Shown here: positions 17,102-25,984 of the stretch, one piece after another
How positions within the stretch are numbered: position 1 is the first letter of the stretch
Layout of the letters: every line of letters begins with the position of its first letter
Source of the DNA: an uncultured Oscillospiraceae bacterium
Lineage (GTDB): Bacteria; Bacillota; Clostridia; Oscillospirales; Oscillospiraceae
Reading direction: 5' to 3'
Assembly (NCBI GenBank): GCA_934655875.1
Contig: CAKUHB010000001.1
Location: 62,001 to 126,000 of the forward strand
Length of the DNA stretch: 64,000 bases
Position numbers and translations under genes: made by a program
Notes under the pieces: generated by a model
Told to the model about the DNA's origin: nothing
Databases searched by the model: none
The model's input: only the letters and a program-made list of their open reading frames with translations

Positions 17102-18984
17102 AATTTACCACACGATCCGATCTGACTGCCCGCCGCGCACAGGCGCGGGCTCTGGCCGAAGCGGATACGCGCGTCATCCTTGTCTGCGCGGGCACCGGCT
17201 GCATCGCGGGCGGCTCCATGAAGGTCTATGAGCGCCTGACCGAGCTGTGCCGCGAGGGCGGCTACCGCGTGCGCATTGCGCTGCGCGAAGAGGGCGGCGA
17301 AGATACGCTCCACTTCAAAAGGAGCGGCTGTCAGGGCTTCTGCGAAATGGGCCCGCTGGTAGAGATCCAGCCGGAGGGTATCCTCTACACCCACGTCCAT
17401 CCGGAGGACTGCGAAGAAATTCTCGAAAAGACCATCCGCCGCGGCGAGGTCATCGAGCGCCTGCTCTACAAGCTCGGCGAGCACACCTACGCCCGGCACG
17501 ACGACATTCCGTTCTATAAAAAGCAGCGCCGCGTCGTTCTTGAGACGAGCGGCAACACCGACGCCGAGGATCTCGACGAATATCTGGCCAACGGCGGCTA
17601 TGAAGCGCTGGAAAAGGCGCTGTTCGAAATGACGCCGGAGCAGGCCTGCGCAGAGGTCTCCAATTCCGGTCTGCGCGGCCGCGGCGGCGCAGGCTTCCCC
17701 ACGGGCAAGAAGTGGGAGAGCGTCCGGCGGATGCCGGAGGGCAAGAAATACGTGGTCTGCAACGGCGACGAGGGCGACCCCGGCGCGTTCATGGACCAGT
17801 CCATTATGGAGGGCAATCCGCACGCCATCATCGAGGGCATGATGATCGCGGGCCGCGCCGCGGGCAGCGACGAGGGCTATATCTACGTCCGCGCGGAATA
17901 TCCGCTGGCTGTGCGCCGTCTGCAGACCGCCATCGGCAAGGCCGAAGAGGCGGGGCTGCTCGGCGATGATATCCTCGGCAGCGGCTTCAATTTCCACCTG
18001 CGCATCAACCGCGGCGCGGGCGCATTCGTCTGCGGCGAGGGCAGCGCCCTGACCGCCGCCATCGAGGGCCGCCGCGGCATGCCGCGCGTCAAGCCGCCGC
18101 GCACCGTCGAGCAGGGCCTGTGGGCCAGACCGACGATCCTCAATAACGTCGAGACCTTCGCGTGCGTCCCCGTCATCATCCGCCGCGGCAGCGACTGGTT
18201 CCGCACGATCGGCACAGAAAAGAGCCCCGGCACCAAGGCCTTCGCGCTGACGGGCTGCGTGGTCAACACGGGTCTCATCGAAGTGCCGATGGGCACGACG
18301 CTGCACGAGATCATCTTTGATATCGGCGGCGGCATCAAGGACGGGAAGAAATTCAAGGCCGTCCAGACCGGCGGCCCGGCCGGCGGCTGTCTGACGGAGG
18401 AGCAGCTCGACCTGCCCGTCGATTTTGACTCTCTGAAGCGCGCGGGCGCGATCATGGGCTCCGGCGGTCTTGTCGTCATGGACGAGGACACCTGCATGGT
18501 CGAGACCGCAAGATTCTTCATGAACTTCACCCAGAGCGAAAGCTGCGGCAAATGCGTCCCGTGCCGCGAGGGCACGAAGCGGATGCTGGAAATTCTGACG
18601 CGGATCGTCAATAACGAAGGCACGCTTGCCGATCTCGACATGCTCGAGACGCTTTCGCAGACCATCACGCAGACGGCGCTGTGCGGTCTCGGCCAAGCAG
18701 CCTGCAACCCGGTCGTCAGTACGCTGCGTCACTTCCGCAGCGAATATCTCGCCCACGTCGTCGACCATCACTGCCCAATCTGCAACGGCCCCAAGGCGCA
18801 TCTCGCGATCGATCCCGAGAAGTGCAAGGGCTGCGGAAAGTGCAAAAAGAACTGTCCGATGGACGCCATCAGCGGCGAAAAGAAAAAGCCGCACACCATC
18901 GACACGGCCAAGTGCATCCGCTGCGGCGCCTGCCAGGAGGGCTGTCCGTTCGATGCGATCGAGCTCGTAAAGGAGGAGGCATAA
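17098..18984 (+). CDS. hydB: [FeFe]-hydrogenase subunit HydB (NuoF-like flavoprotein)
   Basis: 628 residues. Domains in order: an N-terminal thioredoxin-like [2Fe-2S] domain (C30, C35, C78, C82), the NuoF FMN/NADH-binding core (GRGGAGFPTG at 194-203 and NGDEGDPGAF at 222-231), an SLBB region, the NuoF-type [4Fe-4S] motif SCGKCVPC, and two C-terminal ferredoxin motifs (CKGCGKCKKNC and CIRCGACQEGC). It oxidises or reduces NAD(H) and links it to ferredoxin and the HydA subunit. Four bases separate it from hydA. The full domain set fits an electron-bifurcating enzyme; bifurcation itself is inferred. Confidence 0.94.
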   Translation: MKFTTRSDLTARRAQARALAEADTRVILVCAGTGCIAGGSMKVYERLTELCREGGYRVRIALREEGGEDTLHFKRSGCQGFCEMGPLVEIQPEGILYTHVHPEDCEEILEKTIRRGEVIERLLYKLGEHTYARHDDIPFYKKQRRVVLETSGNTDAEDLDEYLANGGYEALEKALFEMTPEQACAEVSNSGLRGRGGAGFPTGKKWESVRRMPEGKKYVVCNGDEGDPGAFMDQSIMEGNPHAIIEGMMIAGRAAGSDEGYIYVRAEYPLAVRRLQTAIGKAEEAGLLGDDILGSGFNFHLRINRGAGAFVCGEGSALTAAIEGRRGMPRVKPPRTVEQGLWARPTILNNVETFACVPVIIRRGSDWFRTIGTEKSPGTKAFALTGCVVNTGLIEVPMGTTLHEIIFDIGGGIKDGKKFKAVQTGGPAGGCLTEEQLDLPVDFDSLKRAGAIMGSGGLVVMDEDTCMVETARFFMNFTQSESCGKCVPCREGTKRMLEILTRIVNNEGTLADLDMLETLSQTITQTALCGLGQAACNPVVSTLRHFRSEYLAHVVDHHCPICNGPKAHLAIDPEKCKGCGKCKKNCPMDAISGEKKKPHTIDTAKCIRCGACQEGCPFDAIELVKEEA

Positions 18985-18988
18985 GCGT

Positions 18989-20677
18989 ATGGCAAAGGGA
19001 ACCATGTACGTTGACGGCGTATGCGTGCCGTTTGACGGAGAAAAAAATGTCCTTGCGGTCATCCGCAAGGCCGGGATCGACATGCCGACGTTCTGCTATT
19101 ACTCCGAGCTGTCCACGTTCGGCGCATGCCGGATGTGCGTGGTCGAGAATGAACAGACCGGCAAGATCGACGCGTCCTGCTCCATGGAGCCGCGCGACGG
19201 TCTGCGCATCCGCACGAATACCGAGCGGCTGCTCAAGCACCGGCGGATGATTTTGTCTCTGATGCTCTCGTCGCACTGCCGTGACTGCACGGTCTGCGAA
19301 AAGAGCGGCCGCTGCCGCCTGCAAGAGCTGGCGCGGCGCTTCGGCGTCTACAACATCCCGTTTGAAGACACCCGGCCGCACTATGAAAAGGACTGGTCCA
19401 GCCCGGCGGTCATCCGCGACCCCAACAAGTGCATCCTCTGCGGCGACTGCATCCGCGTGTGCAATGAGCTGCAGGGCATGGGCATTCTGGACTTTGCATA
19501 CCGCGGCAGCAACGTGCAGGTCATGCCTGCCTTTGACCGTAAGCTTGACCAGACCCACTGCATCAGCTGCGGCCAGTGCGCCGCGGTGTGCCTGACGGGC
19601 GCAATCACGATCCGCAATCAGATTGCGGAAGCATGGAAGGCCCTGCACGACCCGCAGCTGCGCGTCGTCATCCAGATCGCACCGGCCGTCCGCGTCGCCC
19701 TCGGCGAAGCCTTCGGCCTGAAGCCCGGCGAGAATGTCCTTGACAAGCTCGTCGCTTCGCTCAAGCTCATGGGCGCGGACGAGGTCTATGACACAACGTT
19801 CGCCGCCGACATGACCGTCATGGAGGAGACCGCAGAGTTCCTGCGGCGTCTGGACGCCGGCGGCCCGTTCCCGATGTTCACGAGCTGCTGCCCCGCGTGG
19901 ATCCGGTATCTTGAGCAGGAGGATCCCAAGTATCTCAAGCATATCTCCACCTGCAAGTCCCCGATGGAGATGTTCGCCGCCATCCTCCGCGCCAAACCGG
20001 ACACGGACGGCAGAAAACTTTACCACATCGCCATCATGCCCTGCACGGCCAAGAAGATGGAAGCCGGACGCAAGGAATTTACGCAGGACGGCCAGCCGGA
20101 CGTGGATCTTGTCCTGACCACGCAGGAGGTCATCCAGATGATCAAGGAAGCCGGCATCCGCTTCAATGATCTGCCCAGCGAAGCGCCTGACATGCCGTTC
20201 GGTCTCGGCACCGGCGCAGGCGTCATCTTTGGCACGACCGGCGGCGTCGCAGAAGCGGTGGCGCGGCGCGTCATGGCGGATGAATCGAGAAACACGCTGC
20301 AGGCCATCGCCTATTCCGGCCTGCGCGGCAGCGGCGCGATCCGCGCTGCGGAGCTGCACGTCGGCGACAAGACCATCCGTGTCGGCGTGGTGCACGGTCT
20401 TGCCAGCGCGAAGCGCCTGATCGCGCAGATGGAAGCCGGCGAGGAGCATTTTGACCTCGTCGAGGTCATGACCTGCACCGGCGGCTGCGTCGGCGGCGCA
20501 GGCCAGCCGCGCGGACTGACGCCGCAGAAGAACGCCCGTGCCGAGGGTCTGTACGAAGCCGACCGCAGCTCGCTCATCAAGGCTTCACAGTCGAACCCGA
20601 TTCTGAACACGCTCTACGAGAAGCTTCCCCCGGAGCAGGCCCACCATCTGCTCCACGTCCACTATACCGCTGAATAA
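18989..20677 (+). CDS. hydA: [FeFe]-hydrogenase catalytic subunit HydA
   Basis: 562 residues. An N-terminal [2Fe-2S] domain (C36, C47, C50, C64), a His-ligated [4Fe-4S] site (H96, C100, C103, C109) and two ferredoxin clusters (C148-C158 and C191-C201) lead to the H-cluster domain. The three signatures are TSCCPAW (proton-transfer C300, ligand C301), MPCTAKK (C352) and MTCTGGCVGGAGQP (C496, C500). All expected ligands are present, so it is predicted to be active. It lacks the extra C-terminal [2Fe-2S] domain of some HydA proteins. It reduces protons to H2 during fermentation or works in reverse. The hydEFG maturases are not in the window. Confidence 0.96.
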   Translation: MAKGTMYVDGVCVPFDGEKNVLAVIRKAGIDMPTFCYYSELSTFGACRMCVVENEQTGKIDASCSMEPRDGLRIRTNTERLLKHRRMILSLMLSSHCRDCTVCEKSGRCRLQELARRFGVYNIPFEDTRPHYEKDWSSPAVIRDPNKCILCGDCIRVCNELQGMGILDFAYRGSNVQVMPAFDRKLDQTHCISCGQCAAVCLTGAITIRNQIAEAWKALHDPQLRVVIQIAPAVRVALGEAFGLKPGENVLDKLVASLKLMGADEVYDTTFAADMTVMEETAEFLRRLDAGGPFPMFTSCCPAWIRYLEQEDPKYLKHISTCKSPMEMFAAILRAKPDTDGRKLYHIAIMPCTAKKMEAGRKEFTQDGQPDVDLVLTTQEVIQMIKEAGIRFNDLPSEAPDMPFGLGTGAGVIFGTTGGVAEAVARRVMADESRNTLQAIAYSGLRGSGAIRAAELHVGDKTIRVGVVHGLASAKRLIAQMEAGEEHFDLVEVMTCTGGCVGGAGQPRGLTPQKNARAEGLYEADRSSLIKASQSNPILNTLYEKLPPEQAHHLLHVHYTAE

Positions 20678-20691
20678 TCCCATACATATCA

Positions 20692-20722
20692 AAGCGCCAG
20701 CCGGAGGCCCCGGCTGGCGCTT
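20692..20722. terminator. Bidirectional terminator between hydA and the M20 peptidase gene
   Basis: Perfect 13-bp stem (20692-20704 with 20710-20722) and a 5-base loop between convergent genes; T-rich sequence follows on the plus side. Confidence 0.85.
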
Positions 20723-20741
20723 GACTTTTCACTTATTTGGC

Positions 20742-22172
20742 TTATTTTTCCGCGCAGATGAGGTTGCGGTAGAAGCGTACCGCGCCGGGCAGGCAGCTGT
20801 ATTCGATGTTCTCGTTGACGCCGTGCATGCCCTTCATCTGCTCCGGTCCATAGATGACGGGGGCAAAGCGGATGCAGCTTTTACAGACGGGCTGATAGAA
20901 CTGCGCGTCCGTCGCGCCGGTCATGACGTAGGGACTGGACGCGAGTCCGGGGAACGTCTCGCCGATGATTTTCGTAAAGAGCGTGAACGCTTCGCCGTGG
21001 ATATCGACCGGCGGCGTATAGTCGTTCGCGTGCAGAACCTCCATGGCAAGGCCATGCTTTTCGGCGCGCCTGCGGATGATGGCAAGGCTCTCCTGCTCAC
21101 CCTGGTGGGGGATGAAGCGCAGGTTCGCGCCAAGCGTGGCTTCCTGCGGGATGACGTTATACGCGTCCGAGCCGGACTGCGTGGTAAAGGCGATGGTCGT
21201 CTTCAGCATCGCGCCCGCCTGCGCGCTGACAGAGGGCAATACGGCCTTCAGCAGCGGCGAAAACAGCCACAGATTCCCCAGCAGCAGCCGCAGTCCGAAG
21301 GACGACGCATAGCTGGACAGTGTCCGGAACATGGCCGCGACCTCCGGCAGGAGCTTTTTCCGGAACGGGCTGTGCGTCTCCGTCTCATTGACAAATGCGG
21401 CCAGCCGCGCGATCGGCGTATGCCTTCCCGGCGCGCTGGCGTGGCCGCCGGTGGACTTTGCCGTAAATTTTACGTCGGCCTTGCCCTTTTCAAACACGCC
21501 GACCATCGCAAAGTTGCCGGGAATGCCGCCGATCGGTTCGGAGATAATACCGCCGCCCTCATCGCAGACGAGAAACAGCTGGGTGCCCCGGCGCTGCAGC
21601 TCCGCCACGAGCTTCGGCGCGCCGTCGCCCGCCCATTCCTCCGTGCAGGATGACGCCAGATACACATCCGTCGGCGGCGTATAGCCCTCGGCCAGCAGCT
21701 GCTCGACCGCTTCAAAGAACGCCATGACGGAGCATTTCGTGTCCGAAGCGCCGCGCCCCCAGACCTTGCCATCCGCGATATCGCCGGAGAACGGCGCGTG
21801 GAGCCACTCGCCCTCCGCCGGGACAACGTCCTGATGGCTCATCAGGAGGATCGGCTTTTCTGCCGACCGGCCCTTCCAGTAAAACAGCAGATTCCCGTCG
21901 ATCTCCGTCTTTTCCAGCTTCGAAAAGACGAGCGGGAACAGCTCCGCCAGCGTCCTGTGGAACGCGCGGAAGCGTTCCGGGTCGTCGCCGCCCGCGTGGG
22001 AGGTCGTGTCGACCCGGATCATTTTGGAAAGCTTCCCGGCCAACCGCAGCGCTTCCTGCTCATCCTCCTGCGGCCGGTAGTCCGACGTTTTCCGGGGCGA
22101 AAGGAGCGTCCGCACGACCGCGATCAGGAGCAGAAGCACAAGAATGCCCGGGATCAGCAACAGATACTTCAT
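20742..22172 (-). CDS. M20-family membrane-anchored metallopeptidase (carboxypeptidase S/PM20D1-like)
   Basis: 476 residues. An N-terminal membrane helix (about 3-24) is followed by an M20 catalytic domain with MSHQDVVP, WGRGASDTK and CTEEW, the last holding the catalytic glutamate pair, and an inserted dimerisation domain with a STGGHAS motif. The size and anchor fit the carboxypeptidase S/PM20D1 branch, which cleaves or forms N-acyl amino acids or dipeptides, rather than soluble PepT or PepV. Its ATG overlaps the stop of the membrane-protein gene upstream (22169-22172), suggesting joint function. The substrate is unknown. Confidence 0.85.
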   Translation of the reverse strand: MKYLLLIPGILVLLLLIAVVRTLLSPRKTSDYRPQEDEQEALRLAGKLSKMIRVDTTSHAGGDDPERFRAFHRTLAELFPLVFSKLEKTEIDGNLLFYWKGRSAEKPILLMSHQDVVPAEGEWLHAPFSGDIADGKVWGRGASDTKCSVMAFFEAVEQLLAEGYTPPTDVYLASSCTEEWAGDGAPKLVAELQRRGTQLFLVCDEGGGIISEPIGGIPGNFAMVGVFEKGKADVKFTAKSTGGHASAPGRHTPIARLAAFVNETETHSPFRKKLLPEVAAMFRTLSSYASSFGLRLLLGNLWLFSPLLKAVLPSVSAQAGAMLKTTIAFTTQSGSDAYNVIPQEATLGANLRFIPHQGEQESLAIIRRRAEKHGLAMEVLHANDYTPPVDIHGEAFTLFTKIIGETFPGLASSPYVMTGATDAQFYQPVCKSCIRFAPVIYGPEQMKGMHGVNENIEYSCLPGAVRFYRNLICAEK

Positions 22173-22867
22173 TGCGCAGTCTCCTTTCCGGCCTTTTTCC
22201 TTTTATAGATCGTATACGCAATGCCGATGGCCAGCGCGCCGGACGGAAGGATCATAAAGCTAGTGGACGAGATCAGCCCCGGCACGAGCGTAAACAGAAC
22301 GCTCATCACCACCAGCGGCGCGATCGCCACGACGAGATTTTTCCGGTAATACTGATATGCCATTGCGCCGAAGAGCGCTGGAACGACGTTCGCGAACGCA
22401 GGCTGAAGCGCGGGGCTTTGCAGCACGGGCTGGAGCGGGACGAGCGCCAGCACGCCGAGCGCCAGAATAAGGATCGTGACCAGCGACGACGCGGCGATCG
22501 AGAGCGTGGAGACGATCTCATTTTCCGCTGTGCCCGTCTTGACGCCCGCCAGATCGCGGGCGTTCACCGCGCAGGGGATCTTCATGTTGATGAGATTGCC
22601 GGTGATGAAGGCCAGATAGCCGCCGCCCGCGCCGAGCATCGGCGTGTAGATGAGAAACTCCGCCACGCTGCTGACGGTCCACACAAGGCCGACGGACAAA
22701 AAGCCCCGCGCCGTCGCGCCGAGATCCGGATAGGCCCCGAGGAATCCGCCGATCACAAACGGCGCGCCAAGCAGCAGCGCAACCGTGATGATGCTCAGAA
22801 TGCGTCCAAGCACATGCGTCTGCTTACTGTATTGCGCCCAGAGGGCGTCCTTTTGCTTCTGTTCCAT
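22169..22867 (-). CDS. Multi-pass membrane protein, function unknown
   Basis: 232 residues with about six hydrophobic segments and a short basic C-terminus. A cytoplasmic stretch around 100-120 (VNARDLAGVKTGTAENEIVS) is the most polar part. No family is firmly recognised. The gene is preceded by GGAGGG and sits 13 bases after the DUF5058-like gene; it overlaps the M20 peptidase start. The pairing with a DUF5058-like protein suggests the two form a small transporter for the product or substrate of the peptidase, which is inference only. Confidence 0.65.
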   Translation of the reverse strand: MEQKQKDALWAQYSKQTHVLGRILSIITVALLLGAPFVIGGFLGAYPDLGATARGFLSVGLVWTVSSVAEFLIYTPMLGAGGGYLAFITGNLINMKIPCAVNARDLAGVKTGTAENEIVSTLSIAASSLVTILILALGVLALVPLQPVLQSPALQPAFANVVPALFGAMAYQYYRKNLVVAIAPLVVMSVLFTLVPGLISSTSFMILPSGALAIGIAYTIYKRKKAGKETAQ

Positions 22868-22880
22868 CTGTCCGCCCTCC

Positions 22881-23630
22881 TTACAACTGCCCGAACAGCA
22901 CAGCGGCCGCCATACCGGCCAGCATGCTGCCCGCGATCGAGAAATTCTCGACCCAGGTCACGTGCTTCTTCTCCGCCAGATACGAAAACAGCGCCATCAC
23001 GCCCGCCGACACCGCCGCGACCGCCAGCGGCGTCCAGTCGCCGGAGCACGTAAACAGGCCGTTCGACGAAATGAATCCGCCAAGATAGCTGCCGAGATAC
23101 GCGCTGACAAGGCCAATGAACATGGCCGTCATAGCAGCATCGCCGAAGCCCGCCGCGCCCTTGCCGCCGGATGCGGACGAAAGTCTGCGCGTGTAGCGCT
23201 TATTGAAGAAGATGGACAGCACAATGCCCCAGATGATGCAAAGGCTCATGAGAAGCGCGATGGTCGCGAAGCCCTGCGGCGTCATTTCCGCCGCAGACAG
23301 GCTCTTCATGCCGACCTGCTCGGCGGCCGCCTGCGCGACCTGCGTCTCATAGTGCAGCGCTCCGATGACCGACAGCCGCAGCCACGGCCACGGCGTCCCC
23401 AGACTGCCGGACAGCGCGATGACGCCCAGCAGAATGCCGACGCTCGGCAGCGCCGAAAACGTCGCGCTCGAGACGATCACGCGCTTCATTTTCACCCGGT
23501 CCATCCCGATGGCAAGACCGGCGCGCCACGCGCGGACGAGAAACACGATGCAGATGACCGCGACGAACGCAACAATGCCGCCGCAGATCAGATACATCAC
23601 AGGACTGTTGAGCTTGGATAGCATGGACAT
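22881..23630 (-). CDS. DUF5058-like membrane protein
   Basis: 249 residues from the ATG at 23630, which has a GGGAGGG site; the longer frame reads through an AT-rich region with no site. It opens with MSMLSKLNSPVMYLICGG and carries about six membrane helices, a TPWPWLRLSVIGA segment and a basic loop (NKRYTRRL) in the middle. These features match my recollection of the DUF5058 family, found beside peptidase genes in Firmicutes. First gene of a three-gene operon with the 232-residue membrane protein and the M20 peptidase. Function unknown. Confidence 0.68.
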   Translation of the reverse strand: MSMLSKLNSPVMYLICGGIVAFVAVICIVFLVRAWRAGLAIGMDRVKMKRVIVSSATFSALPSVGILLGVIALSGSLGTPWPWLRLSVIGALHYETQVAQAAAEQVGMKSLSAAEMTPQGFATIALLMSLCIIWGIVLSIFFNKRYTRRLSSASGGKGAAGFGDAAMTAMFIGLVSAYLGSYLGGFISSNGLFTCSGDWTPLAVAAVSAGVMALFSYLAEKKHVTWVENFSIAGSMLAGMAAAVLFGQL

Positions 23631-23712
23631 AGGCAGCGCCCTCCCTTTTCTTTCTGCGTCCAGTATAGCACGCTTTTTCTGGAAAGCAAAGCGCCGCAGA
23701 AAAAATTGGCAG

Positions 23713-24234
23713 TCAGCCGCGCGCTTCCTTCGGCGTGCACAGCCGGACAACGAGCTGGCAGCCGCCGATCACCACCAGCACGCCAAGCTCCGCCCACAGG
23801 ATGTTCCAGCTGCAGTTCGCCGCGGCTTCCTGCGGCACGATCAGCGCTGCGGTATAGTAAAGGAACGCGGCGGAATTGAAGACCGACGGCAGCAGCGGCT
23901 CCGCCAGAATGACCAGCGCCAGCGTCACAACGACCGGCACGATGGCCGCCGCTTCTCCCATCCCCGGCTCCAGCCAGCCAGACGCCAGCACGGTCAGCGC
24001 GGCAAACGCGCAGCCCGCCGCCGAGCCGAGGACAAGCTTCACGAGCTTTTTGCGCGGCTCCCCTTCCGGCATGGCAAAATACAGGATATTGCACATGAAA
24101 AAGCTCCAGCTGCGATAGCCGACGGCGGCGACCGTGCGGCCAAGCAGGATCATCAGTGCGTTGACGGCGGCGACCCATACGAAGATCCAGAACCGCCCTT
24201 TTTCGATCACAGGTTTTTTCGCAGAACTCCTCAT
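23713..24234 (-). CDS. Small multi-pass membrane protein, function unknown
   Basis: 173 residues. The ATG at 24234 is preferred over one five codons upstream because GGGAGGAAA stands before it. About five hydrophobic helices with a cytoplasmic PEGEPRKK loop; the overall pattern is like DUF1097 proteins but I would not assign it. It lies 82 bases upstream of the DUF5058-like gene on the same strand and may belong to the same transcript. An IS200/IS605-like element separates it from the RuBisCO-like gene. Confidence 0.6.
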   Translation of the reverse strand: MRSSAKKPVIEKGRFWIFVWVAAVNALMILLGRTVAAVGYRSWSFFMCNILYFAMPEGEPRKKLVKLVLGSAAGCAFAALTVLASGWLEPGMGEAAAIVPVVVTLALVILAEPLLPSVFNSAAFLYYTAALIVPQEAAANCSWNILWAELGVLVVIGGCQLVVRLCTPKEARG

Positions 24235-24286
24235 CCCGTTTCCTCCCATCTGCCGCCGGTCTTTGGGCGGCAGGTTTTATAATCAT

Positions 24287-24558
24287 AACCACCGGCCGTG
24301 CCGGTGGTTTGCACAGGCCCCCTTAGGGCCTATTACCAGCCGAGCCTATAGGCTCATCGAATTTTCTTTCTACTGCATGATGCGCCCTACTGCTATTGAA
24401 ATAGCGGCCTGGCGCATTTTGCTTTTCACCTCTCTCGATTATCTACCTTTTTGAATCGCACCTTATCAACTGCTTTCCAGACTTGTTCCTCGCTTCGCTC
24501 GGATATTTTTTCTGGGCATAGCTAAAGCTTTTTGGAACCACCGGCATTGCCGGTGGTT
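24287..24558. mobile_element. Non-autonomous IS200/IS605-like element (no transposase)
   Basis: The ends are near-identical subterminal hairpins in the same orientation: AACCACCGG/CCGGTGGTT at 24287-24309 (loop CCGTG) and at 24536-24558 (loop CATTG). Further small hairpins (24316-24330, 24342-24355, 24380-24417) lie inside. No open reading frame is present. The layout matches the end structures used by TnpA-Y1 transposases, so it is probably a palindrome-ended miniature derivative. It fills most of the gap 24235-24621. Confidence 0.6.
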
Positions 24559-24574
24559 TTCTTTATACAAAAAT

Positions 24575-24600
24575 GCTGGCGCTGCAAATGCAGCGCCAGC
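24575..24600 (-). terminator. Terminator after the RuBisCO-like gene
   Basis: Perfect 11-bp stem (GCTGGCGCTGC/GCAGCGCCAGC), 4-base loop, followed on the minus strand by ATTTTTGT, 21 bases past the stop codon. Confidence 0.85.
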
Positions 24601-24621
24601 GGGTGCGTAAGCTGTGGAAAA

Positions 24622-25941
24622 TCAGTTCATCAGGTCGTAGTTCTTCTTCAGCTCTTCCGGACCGCAGCCCCAGACGCGGAGCGCTGCCGCGAGCTCGGGA
24701 TGCGTCTCGGCATACTGCCGCAGGCCGATACCGTTGATGGTGGCGTCGATCGCCTGACGCATGGCCCTTGCGCCTGCGCGGCTGCCGTCGGGATGGCCGT
24801 GCACGCCGCCGCCGGCTGCAAGGCAGACATCCTGACCCATGATCTTCAGGATCTCAGGCACAGAGGACGGGATTGTACCGCCGCCGGGCAGTGCCAGCGT
24901 CGGCTTGATGCCGTACCAGTCCTGCGTGAAGGCATGGACAACGCGGGACAGCGCCAGACGGTTGGACGGGAACTTGCCGACCGGGTTGCCCCAGATGTGC
25001 ATATCGGCGCCGGCCAGACGGGACAGACGGCCGATCCACGTCATTGCGTCAACACCCCAGTACGGGCTGGCAACGGTCGCGCCGGAGAAGTCGACGTGCG
25101 CCAGGATGGGAACATTGATGTTGGGATCCTCGGTGATCATTCTCGCGCCGGCCAGACCGACGGTGTAGAAGTTGATCATCAGCGCGTTTGCGCCGTATTC
25201 CAGTGCGCGGTACGCGTTATCGCGCAGATGCGCCGGATCGGTCGTGATGTTGACCGTGTAGAGGGTATGCTCGCCGGTCTCCTCAAAGGCCTGACGCTCT
25301 TTTTCCATGAACTTGGTCACGCGCTCCTTGAGCGGGCAGAACGGCATGTCCGCGCTCAGCAGCTCGTCGTCCTTGATGATGTCGACGCCGCCGACAGCAG
25401 CCTCATAGAACAGCTCCGCGCCTTCGTTCGGCGTCCAGCTGATGCAGGGCTTGATCATGCAGTTGAGGAGCGGACGGTCGTGCACGCCCAGAACGTCACG
25501 AATGCCGGGGATGCCGAACTTCGGGCCGGTGAAATTCTTCAGATAGCTCTCCGGCAGGGACAGGTCGATCAGCTTCAGCTTGCCGGAAGAAGCGATGTTG
25601 CCGATGACGGTCGTCAGGAGCATGGAGATATCCGCAGCGAAGTTGGTGCTCGGATAGCCGATCTGGATGATGAAAACGCTCTCCTCCGTCGGATGGGCCA
25701 GATCAATGGGCGGGATCTGAATGATATTCAGCACACGGCCGCCGAACTGACGCTTTTTCTCCTTGGTCTCGTACTTGACCTTCGTCCAGGTGCCTGTGGT
25801 CTGCTCGTCTGCGATGGCCATAGCCAGCTTTTCTGCATCCTTCGTGTTGCTGATGACCTGATAGGTTGCGACGATGAAGTCCTTGGAATGGGCAACCTCG
25901 GGGAAATCGTACAACATGTTGAAATCCTGATAGGTCTGCAT
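24622..25941 (-). CDS. RuBisCO-like protein (form IV, RLP)
   Basis: 439 residues, RuBisCO large-subunit fold. The KDDE metal/carbamate motif is kept at 190-193 (GGVDIIKDDE), as are a Lys in MIKP (164), a loop-6-like VGKF (K323) and both phosphate loops, LPGGG (351-355) and AAGGGVHGHPDG (375-386). RuBisCO signatures for CO2 fixation around loop 6 and the N-terminus are changed, so it is an RLP. RLPs act as enolases in methionine salvage (MtnW), as isomerases, or as decarboxylases in apionate pathways. It follows an FGGY kinase by 43 bases with a TAAGGAGG site. The reaction here cannot be read from the sequence. Confidence 0.88.
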   Translation of the reverse strand: MQTYQDFNMLYDFPEVAHSKDFIVATYQVISNTKDAEKLAMAIADEQTTGTWTKVKYETKEKKRQFGGRVLNIIQIPPIDLAHPTEESVFIIQIGYPSTNFAADISMLLTTVIGNIASSGKLKLIDLSLPESYLKNFTGPKFGIPGIRDVLGVHDRPLLNCMIKPCISWTPNEGAELFYEAAVGGVDIIKDDELLSADMPFCPLKERVTKFMEKERQAFEETGEHTLYTVNITTDPAHLRDNAYRALEYGANALMINFYTVGLAGARMITEDPNINVPILAHVDFSGATVASPYWGVDAMTWIGRLSRLAGADMHIWGNPVGKFPSNRLALSRVVHAFTQDWYGIKPTLALPGGGTIPSSVPEILKIMGQDVCLAAGGGVHGHPDGSRAGARAMRQAIDATINGIGLRQYAETHPELAAALRVWGCGPEELKKNYDLMN

Positions 25942-25984
25942 ATGAAATCCTCCTTAAAATATCTTCAAAACGATTTTGTTTTGA

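Noticed and set aside
24250..24621. Possible CRISPR-like repeats because of repeated AACCACCGG units
   Set aside because: Only two copies, both self-complementary at the ends of one element; no spacers or cas genes.
24622..25941. Calling the RuBisCO homologue a true CO2-fixing RuBisCO or MtnW
   Set aside because: No phosphoribulokinase or small subunit is near; partners differ from methionine salvage, so only RLP is supported.
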